Shown: positions 36,201-46,682, numbered from the stretch's first letter. The stretch: DNA of 64,000 nucleotides from Pseudomonas entomophila (GCF_029478665.1 NZ_JARPQB010000012.1:62001-126000); one strand, 5' to 3'. Made by a program: numbers and translations. The notes: generated from the sequence alone by a model not told the origin.

Positions 36201-36488
36201 ATGGCCATGCACAACCCGCCGCATCCCGGCGAAACCCTGCGAGAGGATGTCCTGCCCGCACTGGGCCTGACGGTAAAAGCCTTCGCCGCGCACCTGGGCT
36301 TTTCGCGCGAGGCGCTGTCCCGCGTCTTGCACGGCCGCGCGGCGGTTTCCCCCGACCTGGCGGTGCGCCTGGAAATGGCCGGCATCAGCACCGCGCGGTT
36401 GTGGTTGACGATCCAGGTGGACTACGACATCTGGCAAGCTCGGCAGCGGCAGCAGCCAGCCATCACGCGGCTGTTCCAGGCCGCCTGA
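36201..36488 (+). CDS. higA: HigA-type antitoxin
   Basis: A 95-residue XRE-family DNA-binding antitoxin. It starts AMHNPPHPGETLREDVLPALGLTV and contains the helix-turn-helix VKAFAAHLGFSREALSRVL, typical of HigA. It would bind and neutralise HigB and, with it, the two palindromic sites upstream. The ATG at 36201 is preceded by AGGAGG. A strong terminator follows within 10 bp. Confidence 0.94.
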   Translation: MAMHNPPHPGETLREDVLPALGLTVKAFAAHLGFSREALSRVLHGRAAVSPDLAVRLEMAGISTARLWLTIQVDYDIWQARQRQQPAITRLFQAA

Positions 36489-36493
36489 AAGCA

Positions 36494-36522
36494 CAAAGCC
36501 CGGGGCGAAACCCCGGGCTTTG
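36494..36522. terminator. Bidirectional intrinsic terminator
   Basis: Stem CAAAGCCCGGGGC / CCCCGGGCTTTG with a GAAA loop lies between the convergent higA and the GlpT-type gene. It has an A-tract on the left side (AAAG) and CTTTG on the right, so it could serve both directions although the T-run is short. Confidence 0.75.
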
Positions 36523-36544
36523 TCATTTACACCTGCTTCACGCG

Positions 36545-37897
36545 TCAGGCCAGCGCTTCACGCCCGTTGCTGGCGACCTTGGTATGGCGCAAGGTCGGCA
36601 ACAGGAAGGCGATGGCCAGCACGCACGCGCTCACCAGCAGCACGAAGCCACCGTCCCAACCGAAGTGGTCGACGGTGTAGCCCATTGCCGCACTGGCTGC
36701 GACCGAGCCGCCCAGGTAACCGAACAGGCCGGTGAAGCCTGCTGCGGTGCCGGCGGCCTTTTTCGGTGCCAGCTCCAGCGCCTGCAGGCCAATCAGCATG
36801 ACTGGCCCGTAGATCAGGAAACCGATGGAGAACAGCGCGATCATGTCGACCGTCGGGTTGCCCGGCGGGTTGAGCCAGTACACCAGGGTGGCGACGGTCA
36901 CCAGCGCCATGAACACGATGCCGGTCAGGCCACGGTTGCCACGGAAGATCTTGTCGGACATCCAGCCGCACAGCAGGGTGCCGGGGATGCCGGCCCACTC
37001 GTAGAAGAAGTACGCCCACGAGGTGGTATCGACGCTGAAGTGCTTGGCCTCTTTCAGGTAGGTCGGCGCCCAGTCCAGCACGCCATAGCGCAGCAGGTAG
37101 ACGAACACGTTGGCCAGGGCGATGTACCACAGCAGTTTGTTGCGCAGCACGTACTCGACGAAGATCTGCTTGGCGCTGAACTCCTGCTCGTGGCTCTCGT
37201 CGTAGCCTTCGGGGTAGTCGTTCTTGTACTGCTCCACCGGTGGCAAACCGACCGATTGCGGGGTGTCGCGCATCATGGCGAAGGCGAAGACCGCCACCAG
37301 CACCGCCACGGCGGCAGGTACGTAGAAGGCCGCGTGCCAGTCGTTGGTCCAGCCCAGGCCCAGCAGGAACAGCGGGCCGATCAGGCCGCCGCCGACGTTG
37401 TGGGCGACGTTCCACACCGACACCACGCCGCCGCGCTCTTTCTGCGACCACCAGTGGACCATGGTCCGCCCGCTCGGCGGCCAGCCCATGCCTTGGGCCC
37501 AGCCGTTGATGAACAGCAGCGTGAACATGATCGCCACGCTGGAGGTGGCCCAATGCGCGAAACCGAAAATGAACATCACCCCGGCCGAGATCAGCAGGCC
37601 GAAAGGCAGGAAGTAGCGCGGGTTGGAACGGTCCGAGACCAGCCCCATGAGGAACTTGGACAGCCCGTAGGCAATGGCGATGGCCGAGATGGCCAGGCCC
37701 AGCTGGCCACGGGTGTAGCCCTCTTCCTCGATGAGGTAGGGCATGGCCAGGGAGAAGTTCTTGCGCAGCAGGTAGTAGCCGGCATAGCCGAAGAAGATCC
37801 CGGCGAAGATCTGCCAGCGCAGGCGGCGGTACGTGCTGTCGACGTGCTCGTCGGGCAGCGGCGCCCGGTGCGGGGCAGGGCGGAAGAAGGCAAGCAT
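36545..37897 (-). CDS. glpT: Glycerol-3-phosphate transporter-like MFS protein
   Basis: A 450-residue, twelve-helix permease of the organophosphate:phosphate antiporter family, which exchanges an organic phosphate for inorganic phosphate at the inner membrane. Typical segments: [65 protein letters not shown], and the C-terminal loop [19 protein letters not shown]. The length and the sequence favour GlpT over UhpT. Start ATG 37897 follows GGAG at 6 nt. No glpQ or glpK is adjacent here. Confidence 0.9.
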   Translation of the reverse strand: MLAFFRPAPHRAPLPDEHVDSTYRRLRWQIFAGIFFGYAGYYLLRKNFSLAMPYLIEEEGYTRGQLGLAISAIAIAYGLSKFLMGLVSDRSNPRYFLPFGLLISAGVMFIFGFAHWATSSVAIMFTLLFINGWAQGMGWPPSGRTMVHWWSQKERGGVVSVWNVAHNVGGGLIGPLFLLGLGWTNDWHAAFYVPAAVAVLVAVFAFAMMRDTPQSVGLPPVEQYKNDYPEGYDESHEQEFSAKQIFVEYVLRNKLLWYIALANVFVYLLRYGVLDWAPTYLKEAKHFSVDTTSWAYFFYEWAGIPGTLLCGWMSDKIFRGNRGLTGIVFMALVTVATLVYWLNPPGNPTVDMIALFSIGFLIYGPVMLIGLQALELAPKKAAGTAAGFTGLFGYLGGSVAASAAMGYTVDHFGWDGGFVLLVSACVLAIAFLLPTLRHTKVASNGREALA

Positions 37898-38082
37898 CTG
37901 AAGCTCCAAGCTTGTTATAGGTATGCGAATGCGAATATTACATTTTCGTTACAGAAAAAATATCGCTTTTATTGCGCAAGCTTGTTGGTTTATGAACCTT
38001 TTACCGGGTGAAGGCCCGGCTGTCGCAGCGGCGAGGGCGCGGCTATGCTGTCTAGGGCGGGGGTTGAATGGGGGATCACTTC

Positions 38083-38508
38083 ATGGCGACGCTGGAGCGG
38101 GCCATTGCGATGGCCATCAAGGCACATGAAGGGCAGTTCGACAAAGGCGGTGCGGCTTACATCCTTCATCCGCTGCGGGTGATGGAACGGGTGATCACCC
38201 CGGAGCAACGTATCGTCGCGGTGCTGCACGATGTGCTGGAAGATACGCCGCTCACGCTGTCCGACTTGGCCCGCGAGGGCTTCCCGCTGAAGATCCTCGC
38301 TGCGCTGCTGGCCCTGAGCCGCCGTGAAGGCGAAAGCTACGAGGCGTTCGTCATCCGCTTGGGCGTCGACCCCCTGGCCCGCCAGGTCAAGCTGGCGGAC
38401 CTGGCTGACAACAGCGACCTGTCGCGCATTGCCCACCCCGGCCCGGCGGACATGGCGCGGCTTTCCCGCTACCGGCAGGCCAGCGCCTATCTGCAGACGC
38501 TGGCCTGA
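38083..38508 (+). CDS. HD-domain hydrolase (small (p)ppGpp hydrolase-like)
   Basis: A 141-residue HD-superfamily protein resembling the hydrolase half of SpoT/MESH1: AIKAHEGQFDKGGAAYILHPLRV, then VAVLHDVLEDTPLT (HD and ED motif metal ligands), and VKLADLADNSDLSR. It may hydrolyse (p)ppGpp or a related nucleotide; this is inference. An ATG five codons upstream is in frame, but GGGGGA at 7 nt supports the start at 38083. It is convergent with endA. Confidence 0.85.
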   Translation: MATLERAIAMAIKAHEGQFDKGGAAYILHPLRVMERVITPEQRIVAVLHDVLEDTPLTLSDLAREGFPLKILAALLALSRREGESYEAFVIRLGVDPLARQVKLADLADNSDLSRIAHPGPADMARLSRYRQASAYLQTLA

Positions 38509-38514
38509 CAGCGC

Positions 38515-39204
38515 TCAGCCGCAGGCCTTGAGGTTGACCGGGCCGACGAACTCGTTGCCACGGCCCATCACGCAGGCCACCTGCTGGTTGCGCTGCAGCT
38601 CCCAGGCTTGCGGCGGGTAGGTCTTGTTCCAGGCCTCGAACAGCTGCCGGTCCTGCCTGGACAGGCGCAGGTCGTACTGCTTGCTCATATAGAAGTAGGT
38701 GCGCGCGATCATGCCGCGGATCGAGGGGCGTGGCATCACCTTCTTGGCCTTGAAGTCGACCTGGGTCAGGCAACTGCCGTACTGGCCGTGCTGCTCGGGC
38801 AACCAGCCGAAGCTGAAGTTGCTGCGATCGCCGTTGACCTCGCCGATGCTCGGGACCAGGTTGTGCAGGTCAGCCTCGGCGCGCTGGTAGACCTTGTCAT
38901 TGCGCGAGCAGTTCTTGCGCCCGCCGTCCTGCCAGCACTGGCGCTGGTGGCCGATCTGCCAGGCCGGGACGATATGTTCCCACTCGATGCGCGAGGCGCG
39001 GTTGAGGTTCTTGCGTGGTTCATAGCCACAGGAGGCCAGGTCGACCTTGTTGCCCTTGTACTTGCAGCCGCAGTAGAACTCGGTGGACTGCGGCGCATAC
39101 AGCTTCCAGGCGACCTTCTTGGCCTCCTGGAAGGTGCGTGGGGCGTCGGCGTGGGCGAAAGGGGTGATCAGCAGCAGGCAGGCGGTGAAAAGTGAAGCTC
39201 TCAT
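38515..39204 (-). CDS. endA: Endonuclease I (exported DNase, EndA-like)
   Basis: A 229-residue nuclease with a signal peptide (MRASLFTACLLLITPFAHA, about residues 1-19). The endonuclease I catalytic segment SRIEWEHIVPAWQ has the beta-beta-alpha-metal residues around E76 and H77, and DLHNLVPSIGEVNGDRSNFSF provides the conserved Asn. Cysteines GCKYKGN and others likely form disulfides in the periplasm or outside. Starts 6 bp after the stop of the DUF1654 gene, so the pair is one operon under a LexA-type site. Role: degradation of DNA in the periplasm or extracellularly. Confidence 0.93.
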   Translation of the reverse strand: MRASLFTACLLLITPFAHADAPRTFQEAKKVAWKLYAPQSTEFYCGCKYKGNKVDLASCGYEPRKNLNRASRIEWEHIVPAWQIGHQRQCWQDGGRKNCSRNDKVYQRAEADLHNLVPSIGEVNGDRSNFSFGWLPEQHGQYGSCLTQVDFKAKKVMPRPSIRGMIARTYFYMSKQYDLRLSRQDRQLFEAWNKTYPPQAWELQRNQQVACVMGRGNEFVGPVNLKACG

Positions 39205-39210
39205 GCGCGG

Positions 39211-39453
39211 TCAATCTTCCTTCGGCACGGTCCAGAAAATCTGCACGCCGCCATCGTCGCGGTGGGCGAGGGTGACGTTGTCGTTCTCGGCGATTTCCTC
39301 GAGCAAGGTTTCCCAGTCGTCGGGCGACTCGTGCTCCAGGCGGAAGATCAGCGCGGCGCGGCTGCGCTGGGCGATCGGGCTGTTGATGATCTTCTGGATG
39401 CGCTGACCCAGTTGCTCATAACTGCTTGGCGAGGCGGAAGAGGGGTTGGCCAC
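39211..39453 (-). CDS. DUF1654 domain protein, probably SOS-controlled
   Basis: An 80-residue protein starting with GTG at 39453, preceded by AAGGA at 8 nt. DUF1654 segments: SYEQLGQRIQKIINSPIAQ, RAALIFRLEHESPDDWETLL and VTLAHRDDGGVQIFW. The family is almost restricted to Pseudomonas. Its start lies 20 bp downstream of a perfect LexA box and its stop lies 6 bp before endA, so it is likely to be induced by DNA damage and to act with or on EndA. The molecular role is not known to me. Confidence 0.9.
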   Translation of the reverse strand: MANPSSASPSSYEQLGQRIQKIINSPIAQRSRAALIFRLEHESPDDWETLLEEIAENDNVTLAHRDDGGVQIFWTVPKED

Positions 39454-39472
39454 GGGGCTGTTCCTTGTTTTG

Positions 39473-39488
39473 CTGTATGTGCATACAG
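39473..39488 (-). promoter_or_regulatory. Predicted LexA-binding site (SOS box)
   Basis: CTGTATGTGCATACAG is a perfect 16-bp palindrome fitting the gamma-proteobacterial LexA consensus CTGT-N8-ACAG. It lies 20 bp upstream of the DUF1654 GTG start, in a position to block transcription of the DUF1654-endA operon. Confidence 0.85.
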
Positions 39489-39574
39489 TATTTGACTGTA
39501 GGCCATTTCGCAACATCAGGTAGGGCGAAAGCCCTATAAGACCGTGGTAGCGGGATTGGTTCCCTGCGCGGGGC

Positions 39575-39642
39575 GTTCGCCGGCAAGCCGGCTCCTACGG
39601 GTGTGGCGCAATCCCCTGTAGGAGCCGGCTTTGCCGGCGAAC
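39575..39642. repeat. REP pair
   Basis: GTTCGCCGGCAAGCCGGCTCC and GGAGCCGGCTTTGCCGGCGAAC are opposed arms; lies between the DUF1654 operon promoter and the 3' end of ansB. Confidence 0.85.
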
Positions 39643-39683
39643 CGGCCGGAGCAAACAACGCCCCGGTTTAACTCAAGCGCCGA

Positions 39684-40847
<1,164 letters not shown>

Positions 40848-40933
40848 CTACCGTTCGTCGCATTTCATCTTGAAACCCCCTGAAGAGACTGGGGATATCA
40901 AGAGCTGACCACAAAGTCATCAAGGTCGCGCAA

Positions 40934-40994
40934 GTTCGGTTTCCCGAACAATCCCAGGAAAAGTTGTTCGGTTTTCCGGATAAATTGCGGATAA
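40934..40994. promoter_or_regulatory. Inverted and direct repeats in the ansB-rbsB control region
   Basis: A palindrome GTTCGGTTTCCCGAAC (40934-40949, 6-bp arms) is followed by a second GTTCGG at 40966 and by two direct CGGATAA repeats at 40977 and 40988. They sit between ansB and rbsB and are not explained by the RbsR operator. They could be regulator sites for ansB. Confidence 0.35.
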
Positions 40995-41067
40995 TCCGAC
41001 CGGCGTAGCCAGGGGCGGCCTGCGCATGGATTTGACAAAAGCGGCGCCTGTTTCCATAGTTGCTCAC

Positions 41068-41081
41068 CGCAAACGTTTGCG
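41068..41081. promoter_or_regulatory. LacI-family (RbsR) operator
   Basis: CGCAAACGTTTGCG is a perfect 14-bp palindrome with the central CG expected of LacI/PurR/RbsR operators. It lies 36 bp upstream of the rbsB ATG, and rbsR is encoded in the same operon. Confidence 0.85.
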
Positions 41082-41116
41082 ATCCGATAAAAACCACAAG
41101 ATTCGGAGTCATTTCC

Positions 41117-42064
41117 ATGAAACTGCCGTTCTCCGGCCGTCCGCTGGCCCTTGCCGTACTGTCTTCGCTGATCTTCTCCATGTCCGCCGCCCACGCCGAG
41201 GACGCGCCCAAAGTTGCCCTGGTGATGAAATCCCTGGCCAACGAGTTCTTCCGCACCATGGAAGACGGCGCCAAGGCCTACCAGAAAGACCACCCGAAGG
41301 ACTTCGAACTGGTGGCCAACGGCATCAAGGACGAGACCGACACCGGCAACCAGATCCGCATCGTCGAGCAGATGATCGCCACCGGCGCCAAGGCCCTGGT
41401 CATCGCCCCCGCCGACTCCAAGGCGCTGGTGCCGGTGATCAAGAAGGCCATGGACGCCGGCATCACCGTGGTCAACATCGACAACCGCCTCGACCCCGAG
41501 GTGCTCAAGAGCAAGGGCATCAGCGTACCGTTCGTAGGCCCGGACAACCGCAAGGGCGCACGCCTGGTCGGTGACTACCTCGCCAAGCAGAAGCTCAAGG
41601 CCGGTGACCAGGTCGGCATCATCGAAGGCGTGCCGACCACCACCAACGCCCAGCAGCGCACCGCCGGCTTCAAGGACGCCATGGAAGCCGCGCAGATGAA
41701 GATCGTCTCGGTGCAGTCCGGCAACTGGGAGATCGACAAGGGCAACGCGGTGGCCGCCTCGATGCTCAACGAATACCCCGAATTGAAGGCGCTGCTGGCC
41801 GGCAACGACAGCATGGCCCTGGGCGCCGTCTCGGCCGTGCGCGCCGCCGGCAAGGCCGGCCAGGTGCAGGTGGTCGGCTACGACAACATCAATGCCATCA
41901 AACCGATGCTCAAGGACGGTCGCGTGCTGGCCACCCTCGACCAGGCGGCCAGCCAGCAGGCGGTGTTCGGCATCCAGGCGGCGTTGAAGATGCTCAAGGG
42001 CGAGAAACCCGGCGTGGATGCCGACAACGTCATCCAGACCCCGGTCGAGTTGATCACCCAGTGA
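41117..42064 (+). CDS. rbsB: D-ribose ABC transporter substrate-binding protein
   Basis: A 315-residue periplasmic ribose-binding protein with a signal peptide (LAVLSSLIFSMSAAHA, cleavage about residue 27). Typical segments are ALVMKSLANEFFRTMEDGAK, IVNIDN-type VVNIDNRLD, VPFVGPDNRKGARLV, and GNDSMALGAV with VVGYDNI. First gene of rbsBACRKD. The ATG at 41117 is 35 bp after a perfect LacI-type operator. A REP pair separates it from rbsA, which may let rbsB be made in excess. Confidence 0.96.
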   Translation: MKLPFSGRPLALAVLSSLIFSMSAAHAEDAPKVALVMKSLANEFFRTMEDGAKAYQKDHPKDFELVANGIKDETDTGNQIRIVEQMIATGAKALVIAPADSKALVPVIKKAMDAGITVVNIDNRLDPEVLKSKGISVPFVGPDNRKGARLVGDYLAKQKLKAGDQVGIIEGVPTTTNAQQRTAGFKDAMEAAQMKIVSVQSGNWEIDKGNAVAASMLNEYPELKALLAGNDSMALGAVSAVRAAGKAGQVQVVGYDNINAIKPMLKDGRVLATLDQAASQQAVFGIQAALKMLKGEKPGVDADNVIQTPVELITQ

Positions 42065-42075
42065 TGTTGCGATCC

Positions 42076-42164
42076 CTGTAGGAGCGGGCTTGCCCCGCGA
42101 TCACCGGCGTAGCCGGTGCCACGCACCGCGTCGACTGCTTCGCGGGGCAAGCCCGCTCCTACAG
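42076..42164. repeat. REP pair between rbsB and rbsA
   Basis: CTGTAGGAGCGGGCTTGCCC and GGGCAAGCCCGCTCCTACAG opposed around CACCGGCGTAGCCGGTG. Such intra-operon REPs commonly stabilise the upstream mRNA end. Confidence 0.88.
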
Positions 42165-42194
42165 GGGTGTTGTGCCAACCTAGGAGAAATGGCC

Positions 42195-43748
42195 ATGTCA
42201 GTACCGGCCAATGAAACCGTGCTAGCCGTCAGCGGCCTGGGCAAGACCTACGCCCAGCCCGTGCTCGGCGACGTCACCCTCGAGCTGCGCGGCGGCGAGG
42301 TGCTGGCCCTGACCGGCGAGAACGGCGCGGGCAAGTCGACCCTGTCCAAGCTGATCAGCGGCCTGGAGATCCCCACCGCCGGGCAGATGCTCTATCGCGG
42401 CCAGCCCTACAGCCCCGGCAGCCGCGCCGAAGCCGAGCGCCTGGGCGTGCGCATGGTGATGCAGGAACTCAACCTGCTGCCCACCCTGACCGTGGCCGAG
42501 AACCTGTTCCTCGACAACCTGCCCAGCCGGCTCGGCTGGGTCAACCAGAAGCGCCTGCGCCAGTTGGCTGGCGCGGCCATGGCCCAGGTCGGCCTGGACG
42601 CCATCGACCCGGACACGCCGGTCGGCGAGCTTGGCATCGGCCACCAGCAAATGGTCGAGATCGCCCGTAACCTGATCGGCGACTGCCATGTGCTGATCTT
42701 CGACGAACCCACGGCCATGCTCACCGCCCGCGAGGTGGAGCTGCTGTTCACCCAGATCGAGCGCCTGCGCCAGCGCGGCGTGGCCATCGTCTATATCTCC
42801 CACCGCCTTGAAGAGCTGCAGCGCGTGGCCCAGCGCATCGCCGTACTGCGCGACGGCAAGCTGGTGTGCGCCGAGCCGATCCAGCGCTACAACAGCGAAC
42901 AACTGGTCAACCTGATGGTCGGCCGCGAGCTGGGCGAGCATATCGACCTGGGCCAGCGCACGATCGGCGCGCCGCTGCTCAAGGTCGACAAGCTCAGCCG
43001 TGGCGACAAGGTGCGCGAGGTGTCGTTCGAGGTCAGGGCAGGGGAGATCTTCGGTGTCTCCGGCCTGATCGGTGCCGGGCGCACCGAGCTGCTGCGCCTG
43101 ATCTACGGCGCCGACCGCGCCGACAGCGGCCAGGTCGCCCTTGGCCAACCACCGGTGCCCGTGACCATCGACTCGCCCAAGGCCGCGGTCAGGGCTGGCA
43201 TCGCCCTGATCACCGAGGACCGCAAGGGCGAAGGCCTGCTGCTGACCCAGTCGATCAGCGCCAACATCGCCCTGGGTAACCTCGGCGCCGTGTCCCGCGC
43301 CGGTGTGCTCGACAGCAACGCCGAACGTGAACTGGCCGAGCGCCAGATCGGCGCCATGCGCATCCGCAGCGCCAGCCCCGCGCAGGCGGTGGGCGAGCTG
43401 TCCGGCGGCAATCAGCAGAAGGTGGTGATTGGCCGTTGGCTGGAGCGCGACTGCCAGGTGCTGCTGTTCGACGAGCCCACCCGCGGCATCGACGTCGGCG
43501 CCAAGTTCGACATCTATGGCCTGCTCGCCGAGCTCGCCCGCCAGGGCAAGGCCATTGTCGTGGTGTCCAGCGACCTGCGCGAACTGATGCTGATCTGCGA
43601 CCGCATCGCCGTGCTCTCGGCCGGGCGCCTGATCGACACCTTCGAGCGCGACCACTGGAGCCAGGACCAGCTCCTCGCCGCCGCCTTTGCCGGCTACCAG
43701 AAACGTGATGCCCTGCTGCACGACGCAGCCCCCAGGATGGACGCATGA
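42195..43748 (+). CDS. rbsA: Ribose ABC transporter ATP-binding protein (two ABC domains)
   Basis: A 517-residue double ATPase. First domain: Walker A TGENGAGKSTLSKLI, signature-like LGIGHQQMVEIAR, Walker B LIFDEPTAML. Second domain: degenerate Walker A GLIGAGRTELLRL (Arg for Lys-Ser, typical of the RbsA/AraG group), signature ELSGGNQQKVVIGRWL, Walker B LLFDEPTRGIDVG. The ATG at 42195 is used because AGGAG is 8 nt upstream; an ATG 6 nt earlier would be too close to it. Its stop overlaps the rbsC start (ATGA). Confidence 0.96.
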   Translation: MSVPANETVLAVSGLGKTYAQPVLGDVTLELRGGEVLALTGENGAGKSTLSKLISGLEIPTAGQMLYRGQPYSPGSRAEAERLGVRMVMQELNLLPTLTVAENLFLDNLPSRLGWVNQKRLRQLAGAAMAQVGLDAIDPDTPVGELGIGHQQMVEIARNLIGDCHVLIFDEPTAMLTAREVELLFTQIERLRQRGVAIVYISHRLEELQRVAQRIAVLRDGKLVCAEPIQRYNSEQLVNLMVGRELGEHIDLGQRTIGAPLLKVDKLSRGDKVREVSFEVRAGEIFGVSGLIGAGRTELLRLIYGADRADSGQVALGQPPVPVTIDSPKAAVRAGIALITEDRKGEGLLLTQSISANIALGNLGAVSRAGVLDSNAERELAERQIGAMRIRSASPAQAVGELSGGNQQKVVIGRWLERDCQVLLFDEPTRGIDVGAKFDIYGLLAELARQGKAIVVVSSDLRELMLICDRIAVLSAGRLIDTFERDHWSQDQLLAAAFAGYQKRDALLHDAAPRMDA

Positions 43749-44737
43749 AAACCACACTCGACACCCCATGCGCAGCGCCCGCCCGCCGCAGCGGCAACTA
43801 CTACGGCCTGGGCACCTACCTGGGCCTGGCCGGCGCCTTGCTGGCGATGATCGTGCTGTTCTCGATGCTGAGCAGCCACTTCCTCTCCTATGCCACCTTC
43901 AGCACCCTGGCCAACCAGATCCCCGACCTGATGGTGCTGGCGGTGGGCATGACCTTCGTGCTGATCATCGGCGGCATCGACCTGTCGGTGGGCTCGGTGC
44001 TGGCCCTGGCCGCCTCGGCCGTCAGCGTGGCCATCCTCGGCTGGGGTTGGAGCGTGCTGCCCGCCGCCTTGCTCGGCATGGCCGTGGCGGCGCTGGCCGG
44101 CAGTATCACCGGCAGCATCACCGTGGCCTGGCGCATCCCCTCGTTCATCGTCTCGCTGGGTGTGCTGGAGATGGCCCGGGGCCTGGCCTACCAGTTCACC
44201 GACTCGCGCACCGCCTACATCGGCGATGCCTTCGCCTGGTTCTCCAACCCCATCGCCTTCGGTATCTCGCCGGCCTTCATCATCGCCTTGCTGGTGATCG
44301 TGCTGGCCCAGCTGGTGCTGACCCGCACCGTGTTCGGCCGCTACCTGATCGGCATCGGCACCAACGAAGAGGCCGTGCGCCTGGCCGGCATCGACCCGCG
44401 CCCGTACAAGATCCTGGTGTTCACCCTGATGGGCGTGCTCGCCGGCCTGGCCGCGCTGTTCCAGATCTCGCGCCTGGAGGCCGCCGACCCGAATGCCGGC
44501 GCCGGCCTCGAACTGCAGGTGATTGCCGCCGTGGTGATCGGCGGCACCAGCCTGATGGGCGGGCGTGGCTCGGTCATCAGCACCTTCTTCGGTGTGCTGA
44601 TCATCTCGGTGCTGGCCGCGGGCCTGGCCCAGATCGGCGCTTCGGAACCCACCAAACGCATCATCACCGGGGCGGTCATCGTCATCGCCGTGGTGCTCGA
44701 CACTTACCGTAGCCGGCGCGCGAACCGGCGGAACTGA
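43745..44737 (+). CDS. rbsC: Ribose ABC transporter permease
   Basis: A 330-residue inner-membrane permease with 8-10 hydrophobic segments. MVLAVGMTFVLIIGGIDLSVGSVLALAA is the conserved signature of sugar permeases of the RbsC group, and GTNEEAVRLAGI and VIGGTSLMGGRGSV follow. It overlaps rbsA by 4 nt. The N-terminus has a basic cytosolic segment. Confidence 0.96.
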   Translation: MKTTLDTPCAAPARRSGNYYGLGTYLGLAGALLAMIVLFSMLSSHFLSYATFSTLANQIPDLMVLAVGMTFVLIIGGIDLSVGSVLALAASAVSVAILGWGWSVLPAALLGMAVAALAGSITGSITVAWRIPSFIVSLGVLEMARGLAYQFTDSRTAYIGDAFAWFSNPIAFGISPAFIIALLVIVLAQLVLTRTVFGRYLIGIGTNEEAVRLAGIDPRPYKILVFTLMGVLAGLAALFQISRLEAADPNAGAGLELQVIAAVVIGGTSLMGGRGSVISTFFGVLIISVLAAGLAQIGASEPTKRIITGAVIVIAVVLDTYRSRRANRRN

Positions 44738-44741
44738 ATCC

Positions 44742-45764
44742 ATGGCAACCATCAAAGATGTCGCGGCACTGGCGGGTATCTCCTACACCACCGTGTCCCA
44801 TGTACTGAACAAGACCCGCCCGGTCAGCGAGCCCGTGCGGCTCAAGGTCGAGGCGGCGATCGCTGAGCTCGACTACGTGCCCAGCGCCGTGGCCCGTTCG
44901 CTCAAGGCGCGCAGCACCGCCACCATTGGGTTGCTGGTGCCCAACAGCGTCAACCCGTACTTCGCCGAACTGGCCCGGGGTATCGAGGACGCCTGCGAGC
45001 GCAATGGCTACTGCGTGATCCTGTGCAACTCCGACGACAATCCGCAAAAGCAGCGCAGCTACCTGCGCGTGCTGCTGGAAAAACGCATCGACGGCTTGAT
45101 CGTCGCCTCGGTGGGCGAGGACCAGGATCTGCTCGACAGCCTCGGCGGCGTGCGCACGCCCATGGTCATCGTCGACCGTGCCCTGGACGGCGTGGCCGCC
45201 GACCTGGTGCGCATCGACCATGAACATGGCGCTTACCTGGCCACCCGCCATCTGCTGGAGCTGGGCCATCGCGAGATCGCCACCATCGCCGGCCCCGCCG
45301 ACACCGGCGTGAGCCAGCTGCGCCTGGCGGGCTTCCGTCGCGCCATGGCCGAGGCCGGGGTGGCGGTGGCCAAGGGGCATGTGCTGCACAGCGACTTCAC
45401 CAGCCCCGGCGGCCATGCCGCGGCGGCGCGGCTGCTCGATGGCGAGCGGCCCACGGCGATCTTCGCCGCCAACGACATGATCGGCTTCGGCGTGCTGCGC
45501 GCCGCCGCCGAGCGCAACATCGACGTGCCGGGCGAGCTGTCGGTGATCGGCTTCGACGACATCGAGCTCAGCCGCTACGTGTACCCGGCACTGACCACGG
45601 TCGGCCAGTCGATCCGCGAGCTGGGCGAAAGCGCCGCGAGCCTGCTGCTGTCACGCATCGGTGCGCGTCAGCACGAGGGGGCGGAACAGCGCATCGTCGC
45701 CCCGCGCATCGTCCTGCGCGAATCCACCGGGCCGCGCCCGGACCTGTTCAACGATTACCGTTAA
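44742..45764 (+). CDS. rbsR: LacI-family ribose operon repressor
   Basis: A 340-residue repressor: helix-turn-helix MATIKDVAALAGISYTTVSHVLN, hinge helix (PSAVARSLKAR), and a ribose-binding-protein-like effector domain (IGLLVPNSVNPYFAELARG, IFAANDMIGFGVL, VIGFDDIELSRYV). It starts 5 bp after the rbsC stop. It likely binds the palindrome upstream of rbsB and is released by ribose or a ribose derivative, so it controls its own synthesis. Confidence 0.95.
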   Translation: MATIKDVAALAGISYTTVSHVLNKTRPVSEPVRLKVEAAIAELDYVPSAVARSLKARSTATIGLLVPNSVNPYFAELARGIEDACERNGYCVILCNSDDNPQKQRSYLRVLLEKRIDGLIVASVGEDQDLLDSLGGVRTPMVIVDRALDGVAADLVRIDHEHGAYLATRHLLELGHREIATIAGPADTGVSQLRLAGFRRAMAEAGVAVAKGHVLHSDFTSPGGHAAAARLLDGERPTAIFAANDMIGFGVLRAAAERNIDVPGELSVIGFDDIELSRYVYPALTTVGQSIRELGESAASLLLSRIGARQHEGAEQRIVAPRIVLRESTGPRPDLFNDYR

Positions 45765-45773
45765 GGAATACCC

Positions 45774-46682
45774 ATGGATGCCAAGGTGGTAGTGGTCGGC
45801 AGCCTCAACATGGACCTGGTGGCCCGCGCCCAGCGCCTGCCCCGGGGGGGCGAGACCCTGGCCGGCGAGAGTTTCTTCACCGCCCCTGGTGGCAAGGGCG
45901 CCAACCAGGCCGTGGCCGTGGCCCGGCTGGGCGCCAGCGTGGCGATGGTCGGCAATGTCGGTGACGACGCCTACGGTCAGCAGTTGCGCCAGGCCCTGCA
46001 GACCGAGGGTGTCGATTGCCAGGGCGTGAGTGTGTGCGAGGGTGTGTCCAGTGGCGTGGCGCTGATCGTGGTGGATGCTGCCAGCCAGAACGCCATTGTC
46101 ATCATTCCAGGCGGCAACGGCCTGCTCGGGCCAGAGTCGGTACGCCGCTTCGACAGCCTGCTGCAACAGGCCGAGGTGATCATCTGCCAGCTGGAGGTGC
46201 CTAGCGCCACCGTGGCCTGGACCCTGGCCCGTGGCCGTGAACTGGGCAAGACGGTGATCCTCAATCCGGCGCCGGCCAGCGGCCCGCTGCCGTCGGAGTG
46301 GTTCGCCCATATCGACTACCTGATCCCCAACGAGAGCGAGGCCGAGGCCCTGGCCGGCGTGCCGGTCAGCGACCAGGACAGCGCCCGTCGCGCCGCCGAG
46401 CGCATGCGCCAGCTGGGGGCGGGCAAGGTGATCGTCACCCTGGGCGCCGACGGCGCGCTGCTGGTCGATGCCGCCGGCAGCCGGCATTTCCCGGCCCCTC
46501 GCGTGCAGCCACTGGACACCACGGCGGCGGGGGATACCTTTGTCGGCGGCTTTGCCGCTGGCCTGGCGCGCGGCCTGTCGGAAGAGCAAGCCATCGGCTT
46601 TGGCCAGCGCGCCGCCGCATTGTCGGTGACCCGTGCCGGTGCGCAGCCGTCGATTCCCTACCTGAAGGAGTTGGCGCCATGA
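45774..46682 (+). CDS. rbsK: Ribokinase
   Basis: A 302-residue PfkB-family kinase that phosphorylates ribose at C5. Signature 1 is [18 protein letters not shown] after [18 protein letters not shown]; the catalytic base is in signature 2 [15 protein letters not shown]. The ATG lies 9 bp after rbsR. The stop overlaps the rbsD start (ATGA). Confidence 0.96.
   Translation: MDAKVVVVGSLNMDLVARAQRLPRGGETLAGESFFTAPGGKGANQAVAVARLGASVAMVGNVGDDAYGQQLRQALQTEGVDCQGVSVCEGVSSGVALIVVDAASQNAIVIIPGGNGLLGPESVRRFDSLLQQAEVIICQLEVPSATVAWTLARGRELGKTVILNPAPASGPLPSEWFAHIDYLIPNESEAEALAGVPVSDQDSARRAAERMRQLGAGKVIVTLGADGALLVDAAGSRHFPAPRVQPLDTTAAGDTFVGGFAAGLARGLSEEQAIGFGQRAAALSVTRAGAQPSIPYLKELAP

Noticed and set aside
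36140..38011. 623-codon plus-strand frame across higA and the GlpT-type gene
   Set aside because: Runs antisense to GlpT and out of frame with higA; crosses a terminator.
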